Shown: piece after piece, positions 40,173-48,990 of the stretch | Layout: every line of letters begins with the position of its first letter | Numbering within the stretch: the first letter of the stretch is position 1 | DNA from: an uncultured Pelagibacteraceae bacterium | GTDB taxonomy: Bacteria > Pseudomonadota > Alphaproteobacteria > Pelagibacterales > Pelagibacteraceae | Length of the DNA stretch: 64,000 bases | NCBI GenBank assembly: GCA_902611465.1 | Contig: CACLZS010000003.1 | Location: 28,835 to 92,834 of the forward strand | Direction of reading: 5' to 3' | Translations under genes and position numbers: made by a program | Notes under the pieces: model-generated | What the model saw: the letters and a program-made list of their open reading frames with translations, nothing else | Told to the model about the DNA's origin: nothing | The model's database searches: none

Positions 40173-40988
40173 CTATATTCTTCCATATTCAGCCCATGAA
40201 CCATCATAAACTGTAGGAGAATATGTATTATTTACTAGGGAATATGCAAGACCTAAAACACATGCTGTTATACCAGATCCACATGAAAAAACAGTTTTAT
40301 CGTCATTTAAATCAATAATTTCGCTGAACTTTTTTGAGATTTCACTTACACCTTTAAAAGTGTTGTCTGAACTATTTATAATTTCTTTAAATGGAAGACA
40401 TACAGAGTTTGGAATAGATCCACTTTTCACATTCTTCCTGGGATCTGGAACACTTCCATTAAATCTTTCCTTACTTCTTGCGTCGATTATTGTAAAATTA
40501 TTTTGTTCAATGTTTTCATTTATTTCAAGAATACTTTTTACCAGATTTTTATTTTCTGTTGCTCTGTAGGTTGAGTTGTTTAAAATTGTCCTTTCACTTG
40601 TTGTTTTCCTATTTTCAATCATCCATTTTTTTAAACCACCATCTAAAACACTTACTAGGTGTTTATCATGACCAAAATAAATAAAATTGTACCAACCTCT
40701 ACATGAACTTAAAACATCAGAGTTATCATAAATTACAATTCTATCAGTATTTGATATGCCCATTGAAGATACTATCTCTTCCCATTTTTCTTTTGTAGGA
40801 AGCATGTGAGGTAAATCTGTATCTTGATCTGAATTTTTGTCTAAGTCAAAAAAAATTGCACCAGGAATATGATTTTTAGAGTACTCCTCTTTAGGATTTC
40901 TATCAATTCCTGGCATATGCCATGAGCAGTCAATTATTTTGATGTCACTTAAATTATTTTCTAACCAATCTGATGTAACAAGCGACAT
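40173..40988 (-). CDS. sseA: 3-mercaptopyruvate/thiosulfate sulfurtransferase (two rhodanese domains)
   Basis: This 271-aa enzyme transfers sulfur from mercaptopyruvate or thiosulfate. It has two rhodanese domains: the first with DCSWHMPG..RNPKEEYSKNHIPGAIFFDLD, the second with the catalytic loop FSCGSGITACVLGLAY; the CGSG.TA loop favours mercaptopyruvate. It is one base after msrA and 2 bp before the RND adaptor, so all four are likely one operon with a thiol or redox theme. Confidence 0.92.
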   Translation of the reverse strand: MSLVTSDWLENNLSDIKIIDCSWHMPGIDRNPKEEYSKNHIPGAIFFDLDKNSDQDTDLPHMLPTKEKWEEIVSSMGISNTDRIVIYDNSDVLSSCRGWYNFIYFGHDKHLVSVLDGGLKKWMIENRKTTSERTILNNSTYRATENKNLVKSILEINENIEQNNFTIIDARSKERFNGSVPDPRKNVKSGSIPNSVCLPFKEIINSSDNTFKGVSEISKKFSEIIDLNDDKTVFSCGSGITACVLGLAYSLVNNTYSPTVYDGSWAEYGRI

Positions 40989-40989
40989 T

Positions 40990-41433
40990 CTATCTTTTTT
41001 CTAAATACTTCTGATGATACTCTTCCGCAGTGCAGTAATTTTTTAACTCAGATAGCTTAGTTACAACTTTTCCAGATAACTTCAAATTTTCTTCGTCTAT
41101 TACTTTTTGAGCAATATTTTTTTGTTCTTCATTAAGGTAGAAAATCTCACTTCTGTATTGTGTTCCAAAATCAGGACCTTGAGAGTTTAGAGTAGTTGGA
41201 TCATGAAATTCAAAAAATCTCTTAATTATTTGTTCGTATGTAATAACTTTAGGATCAAATTCTAATTTTACAGCTTCTGCATGATTAGTTGTTCCTGTAC
41301 AAACTTCTCTATAATTTGTATTAGGACTGTTTCCTCCACAATATCCAACCTCTGTTCTGTAGATACCATCTAATTGTGCATATTTTTTTTCTGGACCCCA
41401 GAAACATCCCAAAGCTAAAACTGCTATTTCCAT
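40990..41433 (-). CDS. msrA: Peptide methionine sulfoxide reductase MsrA
   Basis: MsrA repairs oxidised methionine (S-sulfoxide). The 147-aa protein is the short form: LALGCFWGPEKKYAQLDGIYRTEVGYCGG with catalytic Cys10, YREVCTGTTNHAEAV, FFEFHDPTTLNSQGPDFGTQYRS and an end CTAEEYHQKYLEKR whose Cys is a likely resolving residue. It heads the msrA-sseA-RND operon, divergent from a DMT transporter with only 34 bp between starts. Confidence 0.95.
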   Translation of the reverse strand: MEIAVLALGCFWGPEKKYAQLDGIYRTEVGYCGGNSPNTNYREVCTGTTNHAEAVKLEFDPKVITYEQIIKRFFEFHDPTTLNSQGPDFGTQYRSEIFYLNEEQKNIAQKVIDEENLKLSGKVVTKLSELKNYCTAEEYHQKYLEKR

Positions 41434-41467
41434 AGATTAATGTTATAATATTAATATAATCTAATCC

Positions 41468-42349
41468 ATGTTATCTAGAAATCAATTAGGCTTTTTGTAC
41501 ATGTTTCTGTCAGTGTGTGCATTTTCAATGATGGATGTGCTTGTTAAGTGGTCTGAAAATTATCCTGTTGGTGAAGTTCTTTTTTTTAGAGGAATCTGCG
41601 GATTAATACCTATTTTTTTTTTAATACCAAAAGAAAACTACACAAATTTTTATAAAACAGATCGACCTAAATTACATTTCTTAAGGTGTGCAGCAGGATT
41701 AATGGCAATAGTATCAGTATTTATTGCACTAAGAAATTTACCTTTGGCAACGGTAGTGGGAATCTCATTTGCTGCACCAATTTTTGCAACAATTTTATCC
41801 ATTTATTTTTTGTCAGAAAAAATTGGTAAATACCGCTGGTTAGCAGTTTTGATCGGTTTTATAGGTGTAATAATTATTACACAACCAGGTATTTCCACTT
41901 TAAATTTTTATTATATTTACCCAATAATTTTTTGTTTAGGAATGTCATATGTTGCAATTGCTATCAGACAGTTATCTACATCCGAACCAGTTTGGCTTAT
42001 TTCTTTTTATTTTTCAGTAGCGATATCTATTTTAGGTTTGTTTACAATTCCTTTTGGATGGGTAATGCCTACATTAATAGATTTTATTTTTTTGTGTATG
42101 ATTGGTTTGCTTGGAGGTATTGCTAATTTACTACTTGGACAATCTTACAAACTTTCAGAAGTTTCTTTAGTTACTCCACTTAAGTATTTAAGTTTAGTAT
42201 TTGCAATTATATTTGGTTATTTTATTTGGAATGAAATACCATCTTATAAAACTTTATTGGGTTCATTACTTGTAGTGTTATCTTCATTAATTATATTTAG
42301 AAGAGAAATCTATTTGAAAAAACCAAACTTAATTTTTAAAAATGAGTAA
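41468..42349 (+). CDS. EamA/DMT-family transporter
   Basis: This 293-aa protein has ten predicted TM helices in two EamA repeats (first with FLSVCAFSMMDVLVKW, ..GEVLFFRGICGL; second with YVAIAIRQLSTSEP, LLGGIANLLLGQSYKLSEVSLVTPLKYLSLVFA). Substrates of DMT proteins vary (amino acids, metabolites, SAM in some relatives) and cannot be read here. A TATAAT box ends 8 bp before the ATG without a ribosome site. It overlaps the glycosylase gene by 8 bases. Confidence 0.9.
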   Translation: MLSRNQLGFLYMFLSVCAFSMMDVLVKWSENYPVGEVLFFRGICGLIPIFFLIPKENYTNFYKTDRPKLHFLRCAAGLMAIVSVFIALRNLPLATVVGISFAAPIFATILSIYFLSEKIGKYRWLAVLIGFIGVIIITQPGISTLNFYYIYPIIFCLGMSYVAIAIRQLSTSEPVWLISFYFSVAISILGLFTIPFGWVMPTLIDFIFLCMIGLLGGIANLLLGQSYKLSEVSLVTPLKYLSLVFAIIFGYFIWNEIPSYKTLLGSLLVVLSSLIIFRREIYLKKPNLIFKNE

Positions 42350-42965
42350 ACCTCCGATTTATTGGTCAAAGGCATTAAAGTTCCTTTCTAAAGACAAGAT
42401 AATGAAAAAACTTATTTCTAAATACAAAGACAAAACCTTAACTACAAGAAAAGATATTTTTTTGTCTCTATGTAAAAGTATAATAGGACAACAGATAAGT
42501 GTTGCTGCAGCAAATTCTGTATTTTTAAAGTTTAAAAAAGAATGTAGAGGAAAGATAAATCCAAAAATAGTTAATGCTATTACCTCGGCTCGTTTGAAAA
42601 AATGTGGATTAAGCAGACAAAAAGTTAGAGGAATTAAAGAGTTGGCAAAAAAATTTGTAAATAAAACATTTAATCCAAGAATTATAAAAAAAATGGATGA
42701 TGAGGAGGCAATTCTTTATTTATCTGAGTTAAGACAAATAGGTAGATGGTCTGCTGAGATGATATTGCTATTTACTTACAACAGATCAAACATATGGCCT
42801 GTGCAAGATATTGGTTTACTTAGAGCTATTTCAAACAATTATAAGAAAAGCTATTTACCACCCATGAGTTATGTAAATCGATTGAAAAAGAGGTTTTCTC
42901 CATATTGTTCCGTAGCTACTTGGTATTTATGGCGTTCTATAGACGATGAGCCTATACAATATTAA
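42342..42965 (+). CDS. DNA-3-methyladenine glycosylase II (AlkA-like, HhH-GPD)
   Basis: This base-excision repair enzyme of 207 aa removes alkylated purines. It has SLCKSIIGQQISVAAANSVFLKF, the helix-hairpin-helix LRQIGRWSAEMILLFTYNRSNIWPVQDIGL with the catalytic Asp, and lacks an iron-sulfur cluster motif, which argues against EndoIII/MutY. The AlkA N-terminal beta domain is absent, so it is the short form. Its TAA shares four bases with the convergent DUF1330 gene. Confidence 0.88.
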   Translation: MSKPPIYWSKALKFLSKDKIMKKLISKYKDKTLTTRKDIFLSLCKSIIGQQISVAAANSVFLKFKKECRGKINPKIVNAITSARLKKCGLSRQKVRGIKELAKKFVNKTFNPRIIKKMDDEEAILYLSELRQIGRWSAEMILLFTYNRSNIWPVQDIGLLRAISNNYKKSYLPPMSYVNRLKKRFSPYCSVATWYLWRSIDDEPIQY

Positions 42966-43249
42966 GTGCCTTCAACTATCTGATGATGTCTTACAGCATG
43001 GCCTTTAATAACGTCTAGTGCTTCCTGATATTCGGGGGAGTCATAAAATTCTATTGCAGTGTTGTAATCTGGAAATTCAACTACAGTTGTTCGAGGAGAG
43101 TTTATTCCCTCATTTGTTCTATTTTTTCCACCTCTAATTATAAATATCCCTGAGTATTTATCTGCAGCAATCTTGGCTTTTAGTGCATATTCCTTTAGTT
43201 TTTCCTCACTATTAATTTTTTCCCACACACAAACTACGTAACCTTTCAT
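42962..43249 (-). CDS. DUF1330 protein (paralogue 1)
   Basis: DUF1330 proteins are small ferredoxin-like alpha+beta-barrel proteins of unknown function. This 95-aa member has the family pattern: KGYVVCVWEKINSEEKLKEYALKA, IRGG, TTVVEFPDYNTAIEFYDSPEYQEALDVIKG. It lies 42 bp after a second DUF1330 gene on the same strand. The role is unknown; a small enzyme or binding protein acting as a dimer is possible. Confidence 0.88.
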   Translation of the reverse strand: MKGYVVCVWEKINSEEKLKEYALKAKIAADKYSGIFIIRGGKNRTNEGINSPRTTVVEFPDYNTAIEFYDSPEYQEALDVIKGHAVRHHQIVEGT

Positions 43250-43291
43250 AATTTTCCTTTATTTATCATTATATAATCAATTTTTACTTTA

Positions 43292-43594
43292 TCAAATTTG
43301 TTCTTGTTCTACTCCTTCAACAATAAACATTATTCTCTTAGTTGTATCCTCTGCATGAGTCCAAGCAGATTTATATTCAGTTGACTCATGGCATGACATA
43401 GCATCATTGTAAGTCGGAAACTCCCATATTACAGTACGCACAACGTTTGGGCCACTATACGACTTTAATTTTCCACCTCTAACTACTGGTTTTCCGCCAT
43501 AACTTTTTATTATAGGAACAGCCTTTTCTCCATATTTTTTTAAGTTATCCTGGCTTGAGATTTCTAAGTATAGACTTATCCAATAAGTTTTCAT
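43292..43594 (-). CDS. DUF1330 protein (paralogue 2)
   Basis: This 100-aa DUF1330 member reads TYWISLYLEISSQDNLKKYGEKAVPIIKSYGGKPVVRGGKL and RTVIWEFPTYNDAMSCHESTEYKSAW. It is clearly related to its neighbour (shared VRGGK/IRGGK, EFP.YN.A and SPEY/STEY), so the pair is probably an old tandem duplication. It is divergent from the phosphoribosyltransferase gene, with 43 bp between starts. Confidence 0.88.
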   Translation of the reverse strand: MKTYWISLYLEISSQDNLKKYGEKAVPIIKSYGGKPVVRGGKLKSYSGPNVVRTVIWEFPTYNDAMSCHESTEYKSAWTHAEDTTKRIMFIVEGVEQEQI

Positions 43595-43637
43595 ATTTAT
43601 CCTTTTTTAATATTTTTATTTATGATACCAAATTTTT

Positions 43638-44162
43638 ATGGCTGATAAATTAATAATTACTTATGAAGAATATAAAAAGGTAGTGGAAAAACTTGCTTTA
43701 GAAATTGAAAAAAAATACAAGCCAACAGTATTAGTTGGCATCATGAGAGGTGCAGCTCCAATTATAGATATTTTATCTAGAATTTTTAAATTACCTACGG
43801 CTTATGTTGTAATTCAAAGTTACTCCGGTGATACGGTACAAGATAAACAAGGGGAGCTAATATTTGCAAGAGATATAAGTGCAATTGCAACTAATGAAGA
43901 TTTTAAAAATGTATTATTAGTTGACGATCTATCAGACACAGGACTAACCTTAAATAAAAGTATAGAGTGGCTTAAAGAATATGAACCTGTTAAGGACCAC
44001 ATAAGTGAAATTAAAACAGCGTGTCTTTGGAAAAAAAAATCCTCCACTTTTACTCCTGATTTCTGTCCAATTTTATTAGATAATGATCCATGGATTGTTC
44101 AACCATCAGAGTATTATGATGAAATCGATATTGATGGTTTGAAAAAAAAATATTCTAAATAA
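43638..44162 (+). CDS. Purine-type phosphoribosyltransferase
   Basis: This 174-aa enzyme has the PRPP-binding loop VLLVDDLSDTGLTL and the type I PRTase pattern KPTVLVGIMRGAAPIIDILSR, so it joins a base (probably hypoxanthine, guanine or xanthine) to PRPP. The exact base is not clear from motifs. It is convergent with a BMP-type nucleoside importer and shares a bidirectional terminator with it, which supports a salvage role. Confidence 0.85.
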   Translation: MADKLIITYEEYKKVVEKLALEIEKKYKPTVLVGIMRGAAPIIDILSRIFKLPTAYVVIQSYSGDTVQDKQGELIFARDISAIATNEDFKNVLLVDDLSDTGLTLNKSIEWLKEYEPVKDHISEIKTACLWKKKSSTFTPDFCPILLDNDPWIVQPSEYYDEIDIDGLKKKYSK

Positions 44163-44164
44163 AA

Positions 44165-44195
44165 AAAAGGCCAGACTAAGCTGGCCTTTATTTTT
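44165..44195. terminator. Bidirectional intrinsic terminator
   Basis: AAAGGCCAG (44165-44173) and CTGGCCTTT (44180-44188) form a 9-bp stem with a 6-nt loop. The plus strand continues ATTTTT; the minus strand ends in a run of seven or more T. It sits between the convergent phosphoribosyltransferase and BMP genes and can serve both. Confidence 0.93.
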
Positions 44196-44211
44196 AATTT
44201 TTAATTGAGTT

Positions 44212-45276
44212 TTATTGAGGAATATCTCCCTCTACTCCTTTAACATATACATTCATTCCTGCTAACATACCATCGTCTGCTACTGCACCTTCGGCAACAA
44301 GAATATTTCCCTTTTGATCATAAATTGGACCTGTAAAAGAGTGAGCTTTACCAGAAGCTAAGTCTTTTTGAAGTTGTTCAACTTCTTTAATTAAATCACT
44401 TCCCATTGCAGAATTATAAGGGGCCATCGCTACCATTCCTTCTTTTAATCCATGCCAAGTATCTTGTTGTTTCCAAGTACCATCTCTTGCTGCAATCGAT
44501 CTTTCCACATAGTAAGGCGCCCAATCATCAATAATTGACGTTAATATAGATTTTGGAGCAAATCTTTGCATGTCACTTGCTTGACCAAAAGACCAAACTC
44601 CTGCTTTTTCTGCAACTTGTACCGGAGCAGTACTATCAGTATGTTGCATAATTATATCTGCACCTTGATCAATCAAAGCTTGAGCTGCTTCAGATTCTTT
44701 TCCTGGATCATACCAAGTAAAAACCCAAACAATTTTTGTCTTAATATCAGGATTTACTTTTTGAGCGGCTAATGTCATTGCATTAATTCCTCTTATTACT
44801 TCAGGAATTGGAAAAGAAGCAATGTATCCAATAGTATTTGTCTTTGTCATCTTTCCAGCCATATGTCCTAATAAAGTTCTACCTTCATAAAACCTTGCTG
44901 AATATGTTGAAACATTTGAATGCTCTCTTTTGTAACCAGTCGCATGTTCAAATTTTACATTTGGAAAATCTTTAGCAACTTTATTTGTTGGATCCATATA
45001 TCCAAAACTAGTCGTAAAGATTAGGTCGTGACCAGATTGTGCTAATTGTCTTATAACTCTCTCTGCATCTGCACCTTCAGGCACGCTTTCTACGTAAGTA
45101 GTTTTTATTCCCAAAGCCTCAACTGCATTTCTTCCTTCATGGTGTTGGTATGTCCATCCATGGTCTCCAGTTGGTCCAACATAAACAAAGCCAACTTTAA
45201 ATTCTGCGTTCGCATTTATGCTTAAGCCAAGCAAAAATAATACAGAAATTAAACTTCTTAAAAATAGTTTGTACAT
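44212..45276 (-). CDS. BMP-family ABC transporter substrate-binding protein
   Basis: This is the periplasmic binding protein of a nucleoside-type importer. The 354-aa product has a signal peptide (MYKLFLRSLISVLFLLGLSINANA) and the Bmp fold: VGFVYVGPTGDHGWTYQHHEGRNAVEALG, AERVIRQLAQSGHDLIFTTSFGYMDP, IGYIASFPIPEVIRGINAMTLAAQKVNP, ADIIMQHTDSTAPVQVAEKAG. BMP proteins bind purine nucleosides in many bacteria. It has the strongest ribosome site in the operon (AAGGGGAA) and follows an 87-bp gap, which would suit higher expression than the membrane parts. Confidence 0.93.
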   Translation of the reverse strand: MYKLFLRSLISVLFLLGLSINANAEFKVGFVYVGPTGDHGWTYQHHEGRNAVEALGIKTTYVESVPEGADAERVIRQLAQSGHDLIFTTSFGYMDPTNKVAKDFPNVKFEHATGYKREHSNVSTYSARFYEGRTLLGHMAGKMTKTNTIGYIASFPIPEVIRGINAMTLAAQKVNPDIKTKIVWVFTWYDPGKESEAAQALIDQGADIIMQHTDSTAPVQVAEKAGVWSFGQASDMQRFAPKSILTSIIDDWAPYYVERSIAARDGTWKQQDTWHGLKEGMVAMAPYNSAMGSDLIKEVEQLQKDLASGKAHSFTGPIYDQKGNILVAEGAVADDGMLAGMNVYVKGVEGDIPQ

Positions 45277-45363
45277 TTGATTCCCCTTTAAATTTAATTT
45301 TGTGATACTACAAACTAATCAATATTCTAATAAAAAAAAATATTTATTTTGGAATAGCTAACA

Positions 45364-46296
45364 TCACTTTTCCTTATAGAAGATTTGTCCCAGCGAAGTT
45401 GGTGTATTTAGTTTTATTTTTCTACTATCACGAGAAATTACAACTAAAACTATTATTGTCATGATATATGGCAATGCACTTAATAATTGAACTGGAATTC
45501 TTAAACCCACTGCCTGCATATGTAATTGTAAAATTGTAATTCCACCAAATATTAATGCGCCTATAAGAACTTTAATCGGACTCCATGTTGCAAAAACTAC
45601 TAAAGCTAGTGCAATCCATCCTCTACCCCCTGTCATATTCTCAATCCATTGGGGAGTGTATATTAATGATAGGTATGCACCTGCTAATCCACACATTGCA
45701 CCTCCATAAAGGATGCAACTATATCTTACTAATGTAACATTAATTCCTTGATTAGAGGCTGAAGTTGGCGAATCCCCAACGGCTCTGATAATTAAACCAG
45801 TTTTAGTCTTCTTCAAAACATAATTTGTTAAAAAAGGTAATACAAATGCAAAATATAATATAATCGAATGACCAAAGAATATGGGACCCAAAAAAGGAAT
45901 ACTTTCTTTTAAATTAAGGAATAATAACGGAAATTCCTTTCCTGGAATTCCAACAAAATTCTTTCCTATCATTGCTGACATTCCAATACCAAAGATAGTT
46001 AGTGCAAGACCTGTAGCCACGTGATTTGTAAGGAGTGATTGGGTAAGTAATCCAAAAATAAGAGATAAAATTAAACCTGACAGCATAGAGCCTAATACTG
46101 CAAAAAATAAATTATCAGTCACTACCATTAAAGCAAATCCAGAAATTGCTCCAATGATCATCATTCCTTCTACCCCAAGATTTAAAACACCAGATCTCTC
46201 CGCTATTAATTCCCCAGATGCAGCAAGTATTAAAGGAACTGATGATGCCATGATGGCACCAATTAAAATACCTATAAAATTTAAATCAAAGCTCAT
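45364..46296 (-). CDS. ABC transporter permease, BMP/nucleoside type (second)
   Basis: This 310-aa membrane permease belongs to the BPD_transp_2 family with about 8-10 TM helices. Typical sequence is LILAASGELIAERSGVLNLGVEGMMIIGAISGF, TGLIIRAVGDSPTSASNQGINVTLVRYSCILYGGAMCGLAGAYLSL and GRGWIALALVVFATWSPI. It overlaps the first permease by 11 bases and pairs with it. Confidence 0.92.
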   Translation of the reverse strand: MSFDLNFIGILIGAIMASSVPLILAASGELIAERSGVLNLGVEGMMIIGAISGFALMVVTDNLFFAVLGSMLSGLILSLIFGLLTQSLLTNHVATGLALTIFGIGMSAMIGKNFVGIPGKEFPLLFLNLKESIPFLGPIFFGHSIILYFAFVLPFLTNYVLKKTKTGLIIRAVGDSPTSASNQGINVTLVRYSCILYGGAMCGLAGAYLSLIYTPQWIENMTGGRGWIALALVVFATWSPIKVLIGALIFGGITILQLHMQAVGLRIPVQLLSALPYIMTIIVLVVISRDSRKIKLNTPTSLGQIFYKEK

Positions 46297-47371
46297 TTTT
46301 TTTTAAACCTAAAAATTTTATTTTAAAAAATAACAAATAATCAGACCCAAGAAGAAAAAATAAAATCATTCCTTGAAAAACTTGACCTGTATATTTTGGT
46401 ACTTGCAAAAATATCTGAGCTGTTTCTGCTCCTAAATAAGTCAACGCTACAATTAAAGATGCAAATATAATTCCAACTGGATTTAGTCTTCCTAAAAAAG
46501 CAACAATTATTGCTGTGAAGCCATAATCAGGAGAAATGTTTCTATGTAATTGTCCTATTGGTCCTGTTATCTCACCTACACCTGCAAGACCTGCACATGC
46601 TCCACTAATCATAAAAACAATAATAATCATTGTCTTACCTTTATACCCTGCATATTTTGCAGTTTTTAAACTTAAGCCTGAAACTTTTATTTGAAAACCT
46701 AAATAAGTTTTGTACAATATAAGCCAGCTTAAGAATACAGTGATGAGAGTAATAAATATTCCAGCATGAATTCTTAAACCGCCAAATAAAATTGGCATTC
46801 TTGCAGACTCACTAAATTGTCTTGTTTCTGGAAAATTAAAACCTTCGGGATTGCTCCAAGGACCAACCACCAAATAATCTAATAATAATTTTGCAACATA
46901 AACCAGCATTAAACTGACCAAAATTTCATTAGTGTTAAAATAGGTTTTTAAAATTGCTGGTATCATTGCAAATAACATCCCACCAATTGCTCCAGATAAT
47001 ATAATTATTGGTAAAACATAAAATCCATCATGATTATAAAATAGCAAAGCAACTCCGCCGCCGACTATTCCACCAAAAATAAGTTGACCTTCTGCACCAA
47101 TATTCCAATTATTACTTTTAAAACAAAAAGATAAACCTATCGCTATTAAACAAAGTGGTGTAGCTTTTACCAAAAGTTCACTTAATCCGTATAAATCTGA
47201 AATGGGGGTAATAAAAAAAAATTTTAAAGCCTCAATAGGATTAAATCCCAAAATATAAAAAATAATCCCACCACCGAATAATGTGAGAAAAATGGCTAAT
47301 ACTGGTGTTAAAAAGTAAATTGATCGAGATACATCATTACGCTTTTCAATTTTAATCAATTGAACCTCCAC
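46286..47371 (-). CDS. ABC transporter permease, BMP/nucleoside type (first)
   Basis: The first permease, 361 aa, is longer than its partner. Family features are LVKATPLCLIAIGLSFCFKSNNWNIGAEGQLIFGGIVGG, NTNEILVSLMLVYVAKLLLDYLV, QIKVSGLSLKTAKYAGYKGKTMI and GDYGFTAIIVAFLGRLNPVG-like text (DYGFTAIIVAFLGRLNPVGII). It overlaps the ATPase gene by 20 bases. Confidence 0.92.
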   Translation of the reverse strand: MEVQLIKIEKRNDVSRSIYFLTPVLAIFLTLFGGGIIFYILGFNPIEALKFFFITPISDLYGLSELLVKATPLCLIAIGLSFCFKSNNWNIGAEGQLIFGGIVGGGVALLFYNHDGFYVLPIIILSGAIGGMLFAMIPAILKTYFNTNEILVSLMLVYVAKLLLDYLVVGPWSNPEGFNFPETRQFSESARMPILFGGLRIHAGIFITLITVFLSWLILYKTYLGFQIKVSGLSLKTAKYAGYKGKTMIIIVFMISGACAGLAGVGEITGPIGQLHRNISPDYGFTAIIVAFLGRLNPVGIIFASLIVALTYLGAETAQIFLQVPKYTGQVFQGMILFFLLGSDYLLFFKIKFLGLKKNEL

Positions 47372-48851
47372 CCATCAAAATTCCTAATTTTTCAGCAGTG
47401 ACAGTATCTGCATTCATTATTTTAGATAGTTTACCTTTATAAATTACACAAATACGGTCACTTAATTTTAATAGTTCATCGTTATCAGTAGAAATTAATA
47501 TTGATGATTTTCCTTGTTCATTAATTTGAATTAATGTTTCATGAATGTAGTTGATCGCACCAACATCAAGACCCCATGTTGGGTTAAAACATACCAATAA
47601 TTCAGGTGAAGTAATTAATTCTCTTCCAATAATCAATTTTTGAAGATTTCCGCCAGATAAAAATTGACTTTTTAATTCAACATTGTCTGTATTAACAGAA
47701 AAATTAGAAAGTATCTTCTTGGAATGTTCTTTTATTTTCTTTTCATTAACTAAACCTTTTTCAAAAAAGTTTGATGACTTAAAATTGTTTAATGCAACAT
47801 TTTCATATATCTTTAACTCAGGGACTGCAGCTTGAGAGATACGATCTTCAGGTGAAAAAGCCATAAGGTATTCTCTTCTTTCTCTAGGATTCAACTTGCC
47901 AATTTCTTTATTTCTAAACATTATAGAAGTACCTTCGATAATTATTTCTCCACTCAGTATTTGAAATAATTCATTTTGTCCATTTCCTGAAATTCCAGCT
48001 ATACCTAAACACTCTCCTTTTTTTAAAGAAAGGTTTAAATTATTTAAATTTGTTTCATATGGGTCGTCACTTTTAAAATTTAAATTTGAGATTTTTAAAA
48101 TTTCCTCGCTATTTTTAAAATTATTAATTTTTTTTTTAATAGTATTTAAATTTTCACCTACCATTTTATTGGCTAAACTCTCAATTTTTTCATCAATCGT
48201 ATTACTAACCGAAACTACTTTGCCTTTTCTCATTACGGCTACCTCATCACAAAGTGACAAAACTTCTTTTAATTTGTGAGTAATATAAATAATTAAAATT
48301 CCATCTTTAGAAAATTGTTTTAAAGAGATAAATAAATCATCAGTTTCTTGTTCAGTTAAAACTGATGTAGGTTCATCCATAATCAATACTTTTGGATTTC
48401 TAATTAAACACCTTATAATTTCTACTTTTTGTTTTTGACCTGCTGATAAATTTAGAACTGGAATATCTAGATCAATTTTAAAATTGTACTTTTTTAATAT
48501 ATCGTTGACTAAAACTCTAAGTTCTTTATCTTTTTTGTCACTATCGATACTTAAATTTTCAAATACTGATAAAGTCTCGAAGAGGTTGAAATGTTGAAAA
48601 ACCATTCCAATATTATTTTTTTTGGCATCTAGCGGAGAGTTAAGTTTAATGCTTTCATCATTTAAAAAAACTTCGCCCTCGTCAGGTTTTACTACTCCAG
48701 ATAAGATTTTAACTAGAGTAGACTTGCCAGCCCCATTTTCTCCCAATAATGCATATATTTTGCCACTTCCAAATTCTAATGATACTTTATCGTTTGCAAT
48801 ACATCCTGGATAAATTTTTGAAATTTCTGATACTTTAAGTTTTGTGTTCAT
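47352..48851 (-). CDS. ABC transporter ATP-binding protein (two ABC domains), BMP/nucleoside type
   Basis: This is a double-ATPase subunit (499 aa) of the same importer. The first half has Walker A LLGENGAGKSTLVKIL, signature LSAGQKQKVEIIRCL and IMDEPTSVLT; the second has AGISGNGQNELFQIL and LSGGNLQKLIIGREL but a degenerate Walker B (LLVCFNPTWGLDVGA), as is usual for the NupA/sugar-type family. It heads the operon ATPase-permease-permease-binding protein, divergent from a small lipoprotein gene. Confidence 0.94.
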   Translation of the reverse strand: MNTKLKVSEISKIYPGCIANDKVSLEFGSGKIYALLGENGAGKSTLVKILSGVVKPDEGEVFLNDESIKLNSPLDAKKNNIGMVFQHFNLFETLSVFENLSIDSDKKDKELRVLVNDILKKYNFKIDLDIPVLNLSAGQKQKVEIIRCLIRNPKVLIMDEPTSVLTEQETDDLFISLKQFSKDGILIIYITHKLKEVLSLCDEVAVMRKGKVVSVSNTIDEKIESLANKMVGENLNTIKKKINNFKNSEEILKISNLNFKSDDPYETNLNNLNLSLKKGECLGIAGISGNGQNELFQILSGEIIIEGTSIMFRNKEIGKLNPRERREYLMAFSPEDRISQAAVPELKIYENVALNNFKSSNFFEKGLVNEKKIKEHSKKILSNFSVNTDNVELKSQFLSGGNLQKLIIGRELITSPELLVCFNPTWGLDVGAINYIHETLIQINEQGKSSILISTDNDELLKLSDRICVIYKGKLSKIMNADTVTAEKLGILMGGGSID

Positions 48852-48990
48852 TAGAATCGGTCTGATAGTAATAAAAATAAAGAATTTAGTAATATAAATA
48901 CATTATATTTATCTAATTTTGATGGAAAACTTATTTTTTTTTCAACTTTTAAGTTAATCTTTTGTCACATTTCAGTATTATAAATAAATT

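Noticed and set aside
48852-48990. Possible purine riboswitch before the BMP operon
   Set aside because: I found no purine aptamer loops or paired P1 in either strand of this A+T-rich spacer; only weak -10 boxes.
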